33,908 bases of DNA, from assembly GCA_029934515.1 (NCBI GenBank), contig JAOZMB010000020.1, positions 1 through 33,908 of the forward strand. Reading direction: 5' to 3'. The translations under genes were made by a program, and so were the position numbers. This DNA comes from Bacteroidales bacterium (GTDB lineage Bacteria > Bacteroidota > Bacteroidia > Bacteroidales > JAADGE01). Below, in pieces: positions 24,883 through 32,951 of the stretch (positions are counted from its first letter, which is position 1; each line of letters opens with the position of its first letter). Under the pieces are notes generated by a model. It was not told the DNA's origin. It worked only from the letters and a program-made list of their open reading frames with translations, and ran no database searches.

Positions 24883-24929
24883 ATTACTTTAATCATTGTG
24901 TCTTTTTCTTATGGTTTGCTTATTGCTAT
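24883..24929 (-). pseudogene. 47-bp fossil of the Fic gene 3' end
   Basis: 46 of 47 bases equal 21606-21652, the 3' end of the Fic gene, in the same orientation. The single difference turns a Glu codon (GAA) into TAA. In the Fic frame it reads AISKP-stop-EKDTMIKVI. It lies in the leader of the kinase gene, 13 bp before the start codon, and may be the remnant of an earlier Fic copy. Confidence 0.75.
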
Positions 24930-24966
24930 AAAGGCAAATATAAACAAATAAATATTATATTTAAAT

Positions 24967-25725
24967 TTATTTTAATTTACCAATTATCATATTTTTTGGT
25001 GCTTTACCTTCAATAAAAGGTGTTTGTCTGTTATTTGTAAAGTTAATAACATTTGCTTTTATGTAAGGGAATAGTTCTTTTATAGTAATAATTTTATCAT
25101 TATTTCTGTCAGCTTTACCTTGCAAACCTCTTAAAAGATAGTAAGAAAATGCTCCTTGTCTTATTTTGGGGTTTTCCTCTGATTCTTCGTTGTATTTTGA
25201 AGACATTATTATTACTATGTTTGTTTTGTTTGTTTTGTTTACTGGTTTTAGTCCTTTGTTTGTTTTTTTATAAATGCTTCCCGAATGACAAGCATCAGCA
25301 AATATAATTTTATATTTTGCGGGATATTTCTTAAACATTTTTTTAATATCGCTGTGTTTTAACATCGAGTTGTAATTACTATTTGTTTCATAAGGGCAAA
25401 ATGCTCCTTCTATTCCGTGACCGGAGAATGAAAAAATAAGCATGTCATTCTGGCTTGCTTTTGCGAATATATTATCCATTGTTTTCAATATATTTTTTTT
25501 TGTTGCTGCTTCATCTATCAAGATTCTAATATTCTCATCTTGCACACTTCCACCTTTTGTGCTTTTTAGGTAAGCATAAAAACGATACGCATCATCATCG
25601 CTGTATCTTAAATCTAAACGATTATCTTTATAATCTGCAATTCCCGCAATAACAACAAATTTTTGCTGTGCTTTTGTTTGTTGCAAAAATAATATAATAA
25701 TAATTATTATTAATTTTGTTTTCAT
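24967..25725 (-). CDS. Exported caspase-family (C14) peptidase
   Basis: 252 residues. The signal peptide MKTKLIIIIIILFLQQTKAQ is followed at once by a caspase fold: FVVIAGIADYKDNRLDLRYSDDDAYRFY (23-50), a catalytic His103 in FSFSGHG and Cys146 in FADACHSGS. It has no prodomain, WD repeats or other recruitment module, unlike the caspase at 4008-6116. Family members cleave after Arg/Lys or Asp; preference cannot be told here. It lies between the zinc-ribbon/FHA gene (64-bp gap) and the kinase gene (97-bp gap), all minus strand, and is the best effector candidate of the cluster, though the signal peptide would put it outside the cytoplasm. Confidence 0.9.
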   Translation of the reverse strand: MKTKLIIIIIILFLQQTKAQQKFVVIAGIADYKDNRLDLRYSDDDAYRFYAYLKSTKGGSVQDENIRILIDEAATKKNILKTMDNIFAKASQNDMLIFSFSGHGIEGAFCPYETNSNYNSMLKHSDIKKMFKKYPAKYKIIFADACHSGSIYKKTNKGLKPVNKTNKTNIVIIMSSKYNEESEENPKIRQGAFSYYLLRGLQGKADRNNDKIITIKELFPYIKANVINFTNNRQTPFIEGKAPKNMIIGKLK

Positions 25726-25747
25726 TTTTCTATATATTTTTTTGTTT

Positions 25748-25780
25748 ACTGTCGGTGTGGTTGTCAGTCACGCCGACAGT
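25748..25780. repeat. 33-nt near-palindromic element, copy 3
   Basis: It begins ACTGTCGGTGTGG and ends CACGCCGACAGT; an 11-bp stem with one G-T pair. It lies between the FHA gene stop and the caspase gene start and may attenuate transcription between them. Confidence 0.8.
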
Positions 25781-25789
25781 TCATTATTG

Positions 25790-26293
25790 TTAATAAAATT
25801 TTACAATAAGATTTGTTCTTCCTATACGAATATTATCATCAGATTTCAAAATAATTTTATCATATTTAGAAATTCTTTCTTCATTGTAAATCGTTCCGTT
25901 TATGCTTGGTCTTCCTGTTTCGCTTCCATCATCACTAATTATAAGTTCAAGACCCCAAGTTTGTTTTTTCATTTCAATTAGACAATGTTTTCTGCTTATG
26001 TATATATCTCCATCAATTGAAATATCTGCTTTTCTTCCAATAATATTTTTACCTATTTTCAAAATATGTTCTTTCCCTGTTTTTGTTTCAACAAGTTTTG
26101 CATTTTGAATTTTCTGGTTATTATCAGTTCCTATTTCAGTTTTTTCTCCTTCTAGTTCTTCCGCATTTGGTATTGCAAATACAATGGCATGTTTACATTT
26201 TGTGCATCTGACCATTGCTTTTTTCTTATTCTTAGGCAATTTTCTTTCTGAAATTACCAAAATATTACCGCATTTAGAACATTTTACTTTCAT
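25790..26293 (-). CDS. Zinc-ribbon / FHA-domain protein
   Basis: 167 residues. Residues 1-42 are a small zinc ribbon of the MJ0042 type, with CSKC (5-8) and CTKC (30-33). A linker with KTEIGTD (Thr52) precedes the FHA domain (about 72-167): GRK 86-88, SRKH 100-103 and SINGTIYN 120-127 are the phosphothreonine-pocket residues. A Thr-x-Ile site just before an FHA domain recalls GarA/OdhI-like proteins, where the kinase phosphorylates the N-terminal tail and the FHA domain then binds it; that is inference here. It starts 20 bp after the acidic membrane protein gene, so the two are probably co-transcribed. Confidence 0.85.
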   Translation of the reverse strand: MKVKCSKCGNILVISERKLPKNKKKAMVRCTKCKHAIVFAIPNAEELEGEKTEIGTDNNQKIQNAKLVETKTGKEHILKIGKNIIGRKADISIDGDIYISRKHCLIEMKKQTWGLELIISDDGSETGRPSINGTIYNEERISKYDKIILKSDDNIRIGRTNLIVKFY

Positions 26294-26313
26294 TTTATTT
26301 TATTTTAATTTGT

Positions 26314-27156
26314 TTATATCCAATCATTTGTATCATCAAAATCATCGTTTAATGCAATAAGGTCATCATCGTATTCATCAAGTTCTGCATCTGGTACATC
26401 ATCGGGAATGTCTTTTGACGTTTCACCATCATAGATAACTTCCTCTATATTTTCTGGTTCTACTTCTACTATTTCTTCTTCATTTTCTGGTTCTACTTCT
26501 ACTATTTTCTCTGTATTCTCATTTTTCAATTCAACATCTTCAATGTCTTCTTTTTCTTTATTTGTCTGATAATTGGAATCTTTTGTTGTATTATATTGAA
26601 TTGTTGGGTTATGATTTTCATCAACTTCGTTTTCGTAAAATGTCCCGTATAATTGTCCGTTCCACTCAAAAACTCCTCCTGCTCCGAGTTCTGTTCTTGC
26701 CGCTTCAAAGGCTTCTGAAAATGACATCTCATTTGTTACAGTTCCATCTTGTGTGTGTGGCGCTGTATCTATATTAAAACTGTTGTTGTTTGAACTCTCG
26801 TTATCAGTTTCAACTTCTTCTATTTCAGGTTCGATTTCCACGATTTCTGTTTCTGTGTCATAAATACCGTCTTTGTTTTCGTCTGTAAGAATTGTATCTG
26901 CAATATTATCATTATTTGTATCGATTAATATTTTGTCATCGTTTTTGTTTATTCCTGCTACGAATCCAGTTCCTGCAAGCAAACTTCCTCCTGTTACAAG
27001 CAAAGCTGTTTTCTGATTAATAATTTTTTCTTTCAAAGGATTTTCTTCTTCAATGTTTTCATTTTCGTTTGTTTCATATATCAAAATTTCGCTGTCTTCT
27101 ATCAACGTTTCTTTGTCTTCAAAGTTTTTTTGATTTTCTAATTTTTCTTCTTTCAT
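26314..27156 (-). CDS. Acidic one-helix membrane protein with Asp-rich calcium-site-like motifs, function unknown
   Basis: 280 residues, extremely acidic. It has an N-terminal cytoplasmic-like tail with KETLIED (Thr17), a hydrophobic glycine-rich helix (about 50-69), then DTNNDNIADTILTDENKDGIYD (79-100), two Asp/Asn-rich loops like EF-hand or dockerin calcium sites. A distinct segment FSEAFEAARTELGAGGVFEW followed by NGQLYGTFY (146-174) has the look of a recurrent Bacteroidota motif whose function I do not know. IVEVEPEN occurs twice (218-240) and the C-terminus is Asp-rich (DDVPDAELDEYDDD). It is the first gene of the minus-strand signalling run; a -7 box lies at 27214-27221. The tail motif resembles those in the kinase linker, so it may be a kinase substrate. 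Confidence 0.75.
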   Translation of the reverse strand: MKEEKLENQKNFEDKETLIEDSEILIYETNENENIEEENPLKEKIINQKTALLVTGGSLLAGTGFVAGINKNDDKILIDTNNDNIADTILTDENKDGIYDTETEIVEIEPEIEEVETDNESSNNNSFNIDTAPHTQDGTVTNEMSFSEAFEAARTELGAGGVFEWNGQLYGTFYENEVDENHNPTIQYNTTKDSNYQTNKEKEDIEDVELKNENTEKIVEVEPENEEEIVEVEPENIEEVIYDGETSKDIPDDVPDAELDEYDDDLIALNDDFDDTNDWI

Positions 27157-27541
27157 ATTATCAAATTTTTATTTTTAATAATTTTTATTGAGTTATGTTT
27201 ACACGCTTTTTTACAAAATTATATTTTTTATTAAAATAAAAAAAGAAAAATGATATAATATATTGAATAATCAAGTATGATTTTTTTTGATGTGTTTGTG
27301 ATATACAATGAATGAAAATTCTGCATCGTCATAAGAATTATTTTTTATTTTTTTTAATTGATAATTTAGACCTTAATTTTGGTAAAATTAAAATAAATAA
27401 ATATTTTTTCAATTATTTTAAATACAATATATAAAACTATATAATTAATTGATTTTGAGAGTTTTATATTTTATTTTTACAAAGATTAAATATAATTTAC
27501 AAGTTTTATAAATTATTATTTTTGAATTTTTCTAATTTTTT
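27157..27541. other. Very A+T-rich intergenic region upstream of the tRNA, no gene seen
   Basis: Apart from the -7 box at 27214-27221 (minus strand) and the tRNA promoter that follows, I see only low-complexity A/T sequence with no meaningful open frame or hairpin. Confidence 0.5.
27214..27221 (-). promoter_or_regulatory. Putative -7 box (TAATTTTG) for the signalling run
   Basis: Matches TAnnTTTG on the minus strand, 57 nt upstream of the start at 27156. No -33 match is seen in the poly-A/T stretch upstream. Confidence 0.35.
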
Positions 27542-27572
27542 TTTGGTTGTTAAAAAAAGCTTTTTACCTTTG
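27542..27572 (+). promoter_or_regulatory. Promoter of tRNA-Asn
   Basis: TTTG (27542-27545), a 19-nt spacer and TACCTTTG (27565-27572) match the Bacteroidota promoter consensus closely. It lies 21 nt before the tRNA 5' end. Confidence 0.6.
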
Positions 27573-27593
27573 CATCGCAGTTTTGAAAAAGAT

Positions 27594-27667
27594 TCCTCCT
27601 TAGCTCAGTTGGTTAGAGCACCTGACTGTTAATCAGGGTGTCCTAGGTTCAAGTCCTAGAGGAGGAG
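27594..27667 (+). tRNA. tRNA-Asn (anticodon GTT)
   Basis: The acceptor stem TCCTCCT (27594-27600) pairs with AGGAGGA (27660-27666). The D arm has AGCTCAGTTGGTTAGAGC, the anticodon arm CCTGACTGTTAATCAGG gives anticodon GTT (asparagine), and the T arm has GGTTCAAGTCC. All stems pair. The 3' CCA is not encoded. Confidence 0.97.
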
Positions 27668-27671
27668 CATT

Positions 27672-27706
27672 AAAAAAAGCCTTACTAATATGTAAGGCTT
27701 TTTTTT
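27672..27706 (+). terminator. Rho-independent terminator of tRNA-Asn
   Basis: AAAAAAGCCTTAC pairs with GTAAGGCTTTTTT around a 6-nt loop; the 3' arm runs into the T tract. It begins 5 nt after the tRNA. Confidence 0.85.
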
Positions 27707-27736
27707 ATTGTTAAATTATTGATAGGACAATAAAAT

Positions 27737-28978
27737 ATGAATAATAATATTGAAATAATGGCACCTGTCGGTTCGTTTGAATCGTTACACGCTGCAATAA
27801 ATGCTGGTGTTAATTCTATTTACTTTGGTATCGAACAACTAAATATGCGAGCCAAATCATCAAATAATTTTACTATTAACGATTTAATAAAAATTGTTGA
27901 TATATGTAATAAAAACAAAATAAAAAGTTATCTTACCGTAAATACAATAATTTATGACCACGACATAAATATTATGAAAAAAATTGTTGATACGGCAAAG
28001 AAAAGTGGAATTACAGCAATAATTGCCTCCGACCAGTCTGTTATTAATTATACTCGCTCTGTCGATATTGAATTGCATATCTCTACACAACTTAATGTAA
28101 GCAATTTTGAAACAGTAAAATTTTATGCAAAATTTGCTGATGTAATTGTTCTGGCAAGAGAACTAAGCCTAAAACAAATTGCATATATTACTAAAAAAAT
28201 TAAAGAAGAAAATATTAAAGGTCCTTCTAACAAATTATTGCAAATTGAAATTTTTGTACATGGAGCTTTATGTATGGCAATCTCTGGTAAATGTTATTTA
28301 AGCCTACACGAACAGAACTCATCTGCAAACCGTGGCGCATGCCTACAAACATGTAGGAAAGCATATTCTGTAAAAGAAAAAGAATCTGGTTACGAACTTG
28401 AAATTGATAATGAATATATTATGTCGCCAAAAGATTTATCTACAATATATTTTGTAGATAAAATAATAGAATCTGGAGTTACTATACTTAAAATAGAAGG
28501 AAGAGCAAGACCACCTGAATATGTTAAAACAGTTACAGAATGTTATAAAGAAGCTGTAAATGCCGTTTTTGAGGGAAATTATACAGAAGAAAAAATTAAA
28601 ATTTGGGAAACAAGATTAAAAACAGTATTTAATAGAGACTTCTGGGACGGCTACTATCTTGGACGTAAACTCGGAGAGTGGAGCAACAGATACGGTTCGC
28701 AAGCAACGAAAAGAAAAACATACATTGGCAAAGGAACAAATTATTTTGCTAAAATAGGTATCGGTGAATTTTTTATACAAGCTGGAGAATTAAAAATAGG
28801 TGACGAGATTTTAATTACAGGTACAACAACTGGAGTTATAAAAATGATTGTTAAAGAATTGCGTTTCGATGGAAAAAAGACAGATAAAGTATTAAAAAAA
28901 CAAACAATATCAATGCCTGTTCCAAAAAAAATTAGACGCTCTGATAAATTGTATAAATTAATTGATTGTAAAGTATAA
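27737..28978 (+). CDS. Peptidase U32-family protein (TrhP/YegQ-like RNA hydroxylation factor)
   Basis: 413 residues, no signal peptide. It begins EIMAPVGSFESLHAAINAGVNSIYFG, the TIM-barrel start of the U32 family. Four cysteines in the expected arrangement (Cys179, Cys186, Cys202, Cys206 within HGALCMAISGKCYLS and GACLQTCRKAY) probably bind an iron-sulfur cluster. The C-terminal barrel-like domain (about 330-413) is also typical. Despite the name, studied members hydroxylate RNA (for example uridine-34 of tRNAs with TrhP) using prephenate; which RNA is modified here is not known. It lies 70 bp after tRNA-Asn, separated by that gene's terminator. Confidence 0.88.
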   Translation: MNNNIEIMAPVGSFESLHAAINAGVNSIYFGIEQLNMRAKSSNNFTINDLIKIVDICNKNKIKSYLTVNTIIYDHDINIMKKIVDTAKKSGITAIIASDQSVINYTRSVDIELHISTQLNVSNFETVKFYAKFADVIVLARELSLKQIAYITKKIKEENIKGPSNKLLQIEIFVHGALCMAISGKCYLSLHEQNSSANRGACLQTCRKAYSVKEKESGYELEIDNEYIMSPKDLSTIYFVDKIIESGVTILKIEGRARPPEYVKTVTECYKEAVNAVFEGNYTEEKIKIWETRLKTVFNRDFWDGYYLGRKLGEWSNRYGSQATKRKTYIGKGTNYFAKIGIGEFFIQAGELKIGDEILITGTTTGVIKMIVKELRFDGKKTDKVLKKQTISMPVPKKIRRSDKLYKLIDCKV

Positions 28979-29394
28979 ATAGACATACAAAAAAATCGTC
29001 ATCTTTGTTTTAATAGATTGTTTTTTCAAGCAGTCGTTTTTTTTAACGTACAACCTTTTCTGGTTGTTGAATAAGCGTACTAACTACCGAATTTAACAAT
29101 AATAATACTCTTATCAATAAAGACAAAACCACCAATTTTCAAGACCAAAATTTATCTTGTTCAGAATTATGTTTTCTGGATATGCTTATATAGTTTGGTT
29201 CAAAAGTAATTGCTAAATTTCCACTTCCGTGAGATATTTATCTACTAATCAATAAATTATAATTTCAATAAAAAATATTATAATCAATAAAAGATTAGAA
29301 ACTGTTTCTATTTTAATGAAATTATAAAAAAAATAATTAAATTTGTCAAAAATTTTAAATGTAATAATAATTTTAATAAATAAAATTCAAATAT
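28979..29394. other. Intergenic region (416 bp), one weak promoter, no gene seen
   Basis: The first part has T-rich runs that could end transcription of the U32 gene. TAAATTTG at 29338-29345 matches the -7 consensus 50 nt before the gene at 29395, but no -33 box is seen. No repeat, hairpin or coding frame is evident elsewhere. Confidence 0.35.
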
Positions 29395-30393
29395 ATGAAA
29401 TTAGTAATACCTATGGCGGGAATGGGAAAACGTATGCGACCTCATACATTAACTGTTCCAAAACCTTTGTTGCCCATTGCGGGAGTTTCCATTGTACAGC
29501 GACTTGCAGAAGAAATAGCAAATGTTTCAAAATCGCAAATTACAGAAATAGCTTTTATTACTGGAACATTCGGACAGGAAGTTGAAGATAAACTGAAAGA
29601 TATAGCTAAAAATCTCGGTGCCGTGCCAAAAATATATTATCAGGAAGAACCGCTTGGCACAGCTCATGCTATTCATTGTGCCGCTGGTTCGCTGAACGAA
29701 AGAGTAATAGTAGCTTTTGCAGATACACTTTTTAAAGCCGATTTTAATCTTAACGAAGATAACGATTCTGTAATCTGGGTAAAACGTGTCAAAAATCCAG
29801 AAGCATTTGGTGTTGTTAAAATTTGTGAAACAGGAGCTATTACTGATTTTATCGAAAAACCTAAAAAATTTGTTTCAGATTTGGCAATAATAGGAATTTA
29901 TTATTTCAAAGACGGTGATAATTTAAGAAAAGAACTTAAATTTTTGATTGACAACGAAATAAAAGTAAACGGTGAATATCAGTTAACAGATGCTCTCGAA
30001 AATATGAAAAACAACGGAATAAAATTTAAAACAGAAACTGTAAACGAATGGTTAGACTGCGGAAACAAAGACGCAACAGTTTATACAAATCAAAGAATAT
30101 TGGTACACCTTGGAAATTCTGTTTCGCAAACATGTAAACAAAATAATGCAATTATTATCGAACCATGTTTTATTGATGAAAATGTTAAAATAACAAATTC
30201 TGTTATCGGACCTTATGTATCGCTTGGCAAAAATGTTGTTATTAATAGTTCTGTAATTAAAAATTCTATAATCCAAAACAATGCCTTTATAGAAAATTAT
30301 AACCTCTCAAATTCTATGATAGGAAGTTATGCAACAGTTAAAAAATCATATGGAAGTTTAAGTATAAGCGATTATTCCACGAGCCATGAATAA
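29395..30393 (+). CDS. Sugar-phosphate nucleotidyltransferase with C-terminal left-handed helix
   Basis: 332 residues. Residues 1-230 are a nucleotidyltransferase fold: PMAGMGKRMRPHTLTVPKPLLPIAG (6-30) carries the nucleotide-binding loop and the Lys of the KP motif, EEPLGTAHAIHCA the base-recognition strand, and FIEKPKKF the sugar-binding EKP. The C-terminal ~75 residues (PCFIDENVKITNSVIGPYVSLGKNV...) are hexapeptide repeats of a left-handed beta-helix. The family makes NDP-sugars; sugar and nucleotide are undetermined. In many Bacteroidota this gene precedes a TPR lipoprotein gene, as it does here, with an 8-bp overlap that implies translational coupling. Confidence 0.88.
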   Translation: MKLVIPMAGMGKRMRPHTLTVPKPLLPIAGVSIVQRLAEEIANVSKSQITEIAFITGTFGQEVEDKLKDIAKNLGAVPKIYYQEEPLGTAHAIHCAAGSLNERVIVAFADTLFKADFNLNEDNDSVIWVKRVKNPEAFGVVKICETGAITDFIEKPKKFVSDLAIIGIYYFKDGDNLRKELKFLIDNEIKVNGEYQLTDALENMKNNGIKFKTETVNEWLDCGNKDATVYTNQRILVHLGNSVSQTCKQNNAIIIEPCFIDENVKITNSVIGPYVSLGKNVVINSSVIKNSIIQNNAFIENYNLSNSMIGSYATVKKSYGSLSISDYSTSHE

Positions 30394-32095
30394 AAATAAT
30401 AAAAATATTATCTTACTCATTGTTTGTTTGACAATGATGATAAGTTCCTGTAATGTTTTAAATAGTTATGAGAAGACAATCATTGCAGATGAAAATAAGT
30501 TTAAGTTTGAATATTCTTTTGCGGAAGCAGGAAAACAGAGGATGAAAGGAAACGATAAAGAAGCTATTGATACGTATATGTACTGTCTGGAGATTAATCC
30601 CAAAAGTGCGGCTTCGAATTATTTTATATCAACTATATATGCAAATGATGGAGATTTTAGTACGGCGCTTACTTTTGCTGACAATGCAGTTAAACTAAAC
30701 GACAAAAAAATATGGTACAAGATATTGTTTGCCGATATGTTAGTAGAACAAAATATATATCAAGAAGCGGAGAACATATATAAGCAGATAATACAAAGCA
30801 ATCCAGAGATGAAATCCATATATTATGATTTGATTAATATTTACATGGAGCAAAAGAAAACAGAACAAGCTTTGAATGTTTATAAAAAGTTACAGACGGT
30901 ATTTGCATACGAAGAGACTAACGCTTTGCCCGTTTACAATTTGTTGATGACATTAAACAAAAAAGATGAGGCGCTGGAAGAGTTGAGAAAATTAAGACGT
31001 TATTTTCCAGAAAATATTAAATTTAAAGCATTGATTGCAGAGTATTATTTGGCTGTTAATGAAATGGATAAAGCTAAAAAAATGTATAAAGAGATGCTTG
31101 CCGAAGAGCCAAATAATATTTCATTTAGGCTTTCTTATGCTTCATATTCAAAGTTTTTGGGCGATGGAGATATGTTTTATGAAAATGCTATTATTATAAT
31201 CAATTCTTATGATGTTGATTTCAAAACAAAAATAAGGTTAATTATTTCCAGAGATAAAAATTTATTGTCGGAAGAGCAGTACGAAAATTTGCTTGAAAAT
31301 TTAATGCTAACAAACCCAAACGAAAGAATAACATATACTTTATATGCAGAATATTTGTTGGAAAAAGATAAAAAAAACAAAGCCGCAAAATATATAAGAA
31401 AAGCTGTAAATATTGATAACTCTAATTTTAATCTTGTACTGGTATTATTTGAAATTGATTATGAAATTGGAGATTTTAAGAACTTGTATAATGACACAGA
31501 AAAACTAAAAGATATATATCCAAATCAGTCAAAAGTATTTTTTTATAACGCTTTGGCTTTATATAATCTTAAAGATTACAAAAATGCCGAAAAAACATTA
31601 AGCTACGGAAAAGATTTAGTTATAGATGATAATAATTTAATGTCTAAATATTTGTTCTATCTTGCAGAGGTTTATAATAAACAAAATAAATACGAAAAAG
31701 CTGATTTAAGTTTTGAAAAAGCATTAAATTTAAAGAAAGACTACTGGGAAGCGGCAAACAGTTATGCTTATTATTTATCGGAAAAAAATATTAAACCAGA
31801 ACGAGCCGAGGAATTGGCTTTGGCTTGTATAAAATCAGATAAAGATTCGCCAACTTACAACAATACTTATGCTTTGGTTTTGTATAAACAGGAAAAATAT
31901 GAAGATGCTCTTAAATATATTGAAGTTGCAATTGAAAATATAAAAACAGAAAATCATAAGTTAATAGAACTATACGGAGATATATTATTTAAAAATAACA
32001 AAACGGAAGATGCTGTTATTCAATGGAAAAAAGCATACAAACTTAACAAGCTATCAAAAAAACTTGAACTTAAAATAAAAAATAAGAAACTTTAA
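30386..32095 (+). CDS. TPR-repeat lipoprotein
   Basis: 569 residues. A lipobox MISSC gives Cys22. The rest is a chain of tetratricopeptide repeats (for example FAEAGKQRMKGNDKEAIDTYMYCLEINPKS, AENIYKQIIQSNPEMKSIYYDLINIYMEQKK and KADLSFEKALNLKKDYWEAANSYAYYLSE), about a dozen helical hairpins. It is an envelope scaffold protein, probably on the periplasmic face of the outer membrane. It overlaps the preceding nucleotidyltransferase gene by 8 bp. In related genomes I recall further envelope genes following this pair; here the nuclease-like array follows instead. Confidence 0.9.
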   Translation: MNKNNKNIILLIVCLTMMISSCNVLNSYEKTIIADENKFKFEYSFAEAGKQRMKGNDKEAIDTYMYCLEINPKSAASNYFISTIYANDGDFSTALTFADNAVKLNDKKIWYKILFADMLVEQNIYQEAENIYKQIIQSNPEMKSIYYDLINIYMEQKKTEQALNVYKKLQTVFAYEETNALPVYNLLMTLNKKDEALEELRKLRRYFPENIKFKALIAEYYLAVNEMDKAKKMYKEMLAEEPNNISFRLSYASYSKFLGDGDMFYENAIIIINSYDVDFKTKIRLIISRDKNLLSEEQYENLLENLMLTNPNERITYTLYAEYLLEKDKKNKAAKYIRKAVNIDNSNFNLVLVLFEIDYEIGDFKNLYNDTEKLKDIYPNQSKVFFYNALALYNLKDYKNAEKTLSYGKDLVIDDNNLMSKYLFYLAEVYNKQNKYEKADLSFEKALNLKKDYWEAANSYAYYLSEKNIKPERAEELALACIKSDKDSPTYNNTYALVLYKQEKYEDALKYIEVAIENIKTENHKLIELYGDILFKNNKTEDAVIQWKKAYKLNKLSKKLELKIKNKKL

Positions 32096-32142
32096 AAGAT
32101 GAAATATTTTTAATAAATTAGATAAGTAAATTATGAATTATA

Positions 32143-32210
32143 AATTGGTTTACACCTGATAATAAGTATTTTACAAAAAACAAATAAAAAAGTTATTTTT
32201 TAACGATTAC
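32143..32210 (+). repeat. 68-bp leader element, copy B (upstream of the nuclease array)
   Basis: 66 of 68 bases match copy A at 21372-21439 read on the other strand. It ends 45 nt before the ATG at 32256. Contains AATTGGTTTACACC, GATAATAAGTATTTTAC and GTTATTTTTTAAC. No convincing -7 box is seen just upstream. Confidence 0.8.
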
Positions 32211-32255
32211 TAAGTTAATGAACAAGTAATAATTGCTTACAAAATCTTAAATAAA

Positions 32256-32939
32256 ATGGAACACGAAAAAAAAATTAAGAAAGTTTTTACTGCATGGAAC
32301 ATGAACGAGTTGGAGAAAGCATTTGGTTTAAAAAAAACTATTAAAAATAAATACTTAGAAAAGTTGTTAGATAATAATGTAGAGCTTAATGATTTTGAAA
32401 ATCAAAATATTAAGTATTATCAGAAGTTGTTATTTGAGAATGTACATTATTACAATGAAGCAGAATTGTCTGGTAAATTTATTACTCCGATAATTTCACT
32501 TGTTAATTTTGACACAACTGATTTTAGTTATTTTGCTGAAAGGGAGTTTTCAGCTGTTGTTGGTAATTACAAAATGTCTGGACGAACAGACGGAATGATT
32601 GCAACAGGTAAATGGGAACCAGAGATTCCTTTCTTTTTTATTAGTGAATACAAAAGAGAAGTAGAACCACGAAGAAATCCAATGGCACAAAATTTAGCTG
32701 AAATGATTGTTGCACAGAAACTTAATAATAATAAATTCCCCGTTTACGGAGTTTATATTGTTGGAAAGCAATGGCATTTTATGATACTAGAAGATAAAAC
32801 TTATACAGTTAGCAAGTCTTTTGATGCAACTGAAAATGATATTTTTGATATTTTTAAAATTCTTAAAAATCTCAAAACAACTATCATTGAAATATTAAAA
32901 AAAATGAACGCTCAAAAAGAAGAAAAAATTAAATCTTAA
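32256..32939 (+). CDS. PD-(D/E)XK nuclease-like protein, array copy 1
   Basis: 227 residues, no signal or membrane segment. The centre reads KMSGRTDGMIATGKWEPEIP then FFFISEYKRE and a downstream MAQNLAEMIVAQ: Asp112, Glu131-x-Lys133 and Gln145 have the order and spacing of a PD-(D/E)XK nuclease core, with acidic residues of NEAEL (67-71) as possible first-helix partners. Proteins of this general kind are frequent in Bacteroidota as uncharacterised, often duplicated genes; nuclease activity is inferred from the motif only. It is the first of at least three head-to-tail copies with a period of exactly 696 bp. The 68-bp leader element lies just upstream. Confidence 0.7.
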   Translation: MEHEKKIKKVFTAWNMNELEKAFGLKKTIKNKYLEKLLDNNVELNDFENQNIKYYQKLLFENVHYYNEAELSGKFITPIISLVNFDTTDFSYFAEREFSAVVGNYKMSGRTDGMIATGKWEPEIPFFFISEYKREVEPRRNPMAQNLAEMIVAQKLNNNKFPVYGVYIVGKQWHFMILEDKTYTVSKSFDATENDIFDIFKILKNLKTTIIEILKKMNAQKEEKIKS

Positions 32940-32951
32940 ATATTAAATAAA

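Noticed and set aside
27763-27790. Sequence similar to the 5' half of the 33-nt element at the start of the U32 gene
   Set aside because: It encodes the family-conserved APVGSFESL motif, so the similarity is explained by protein conservation, and no second arm follows.
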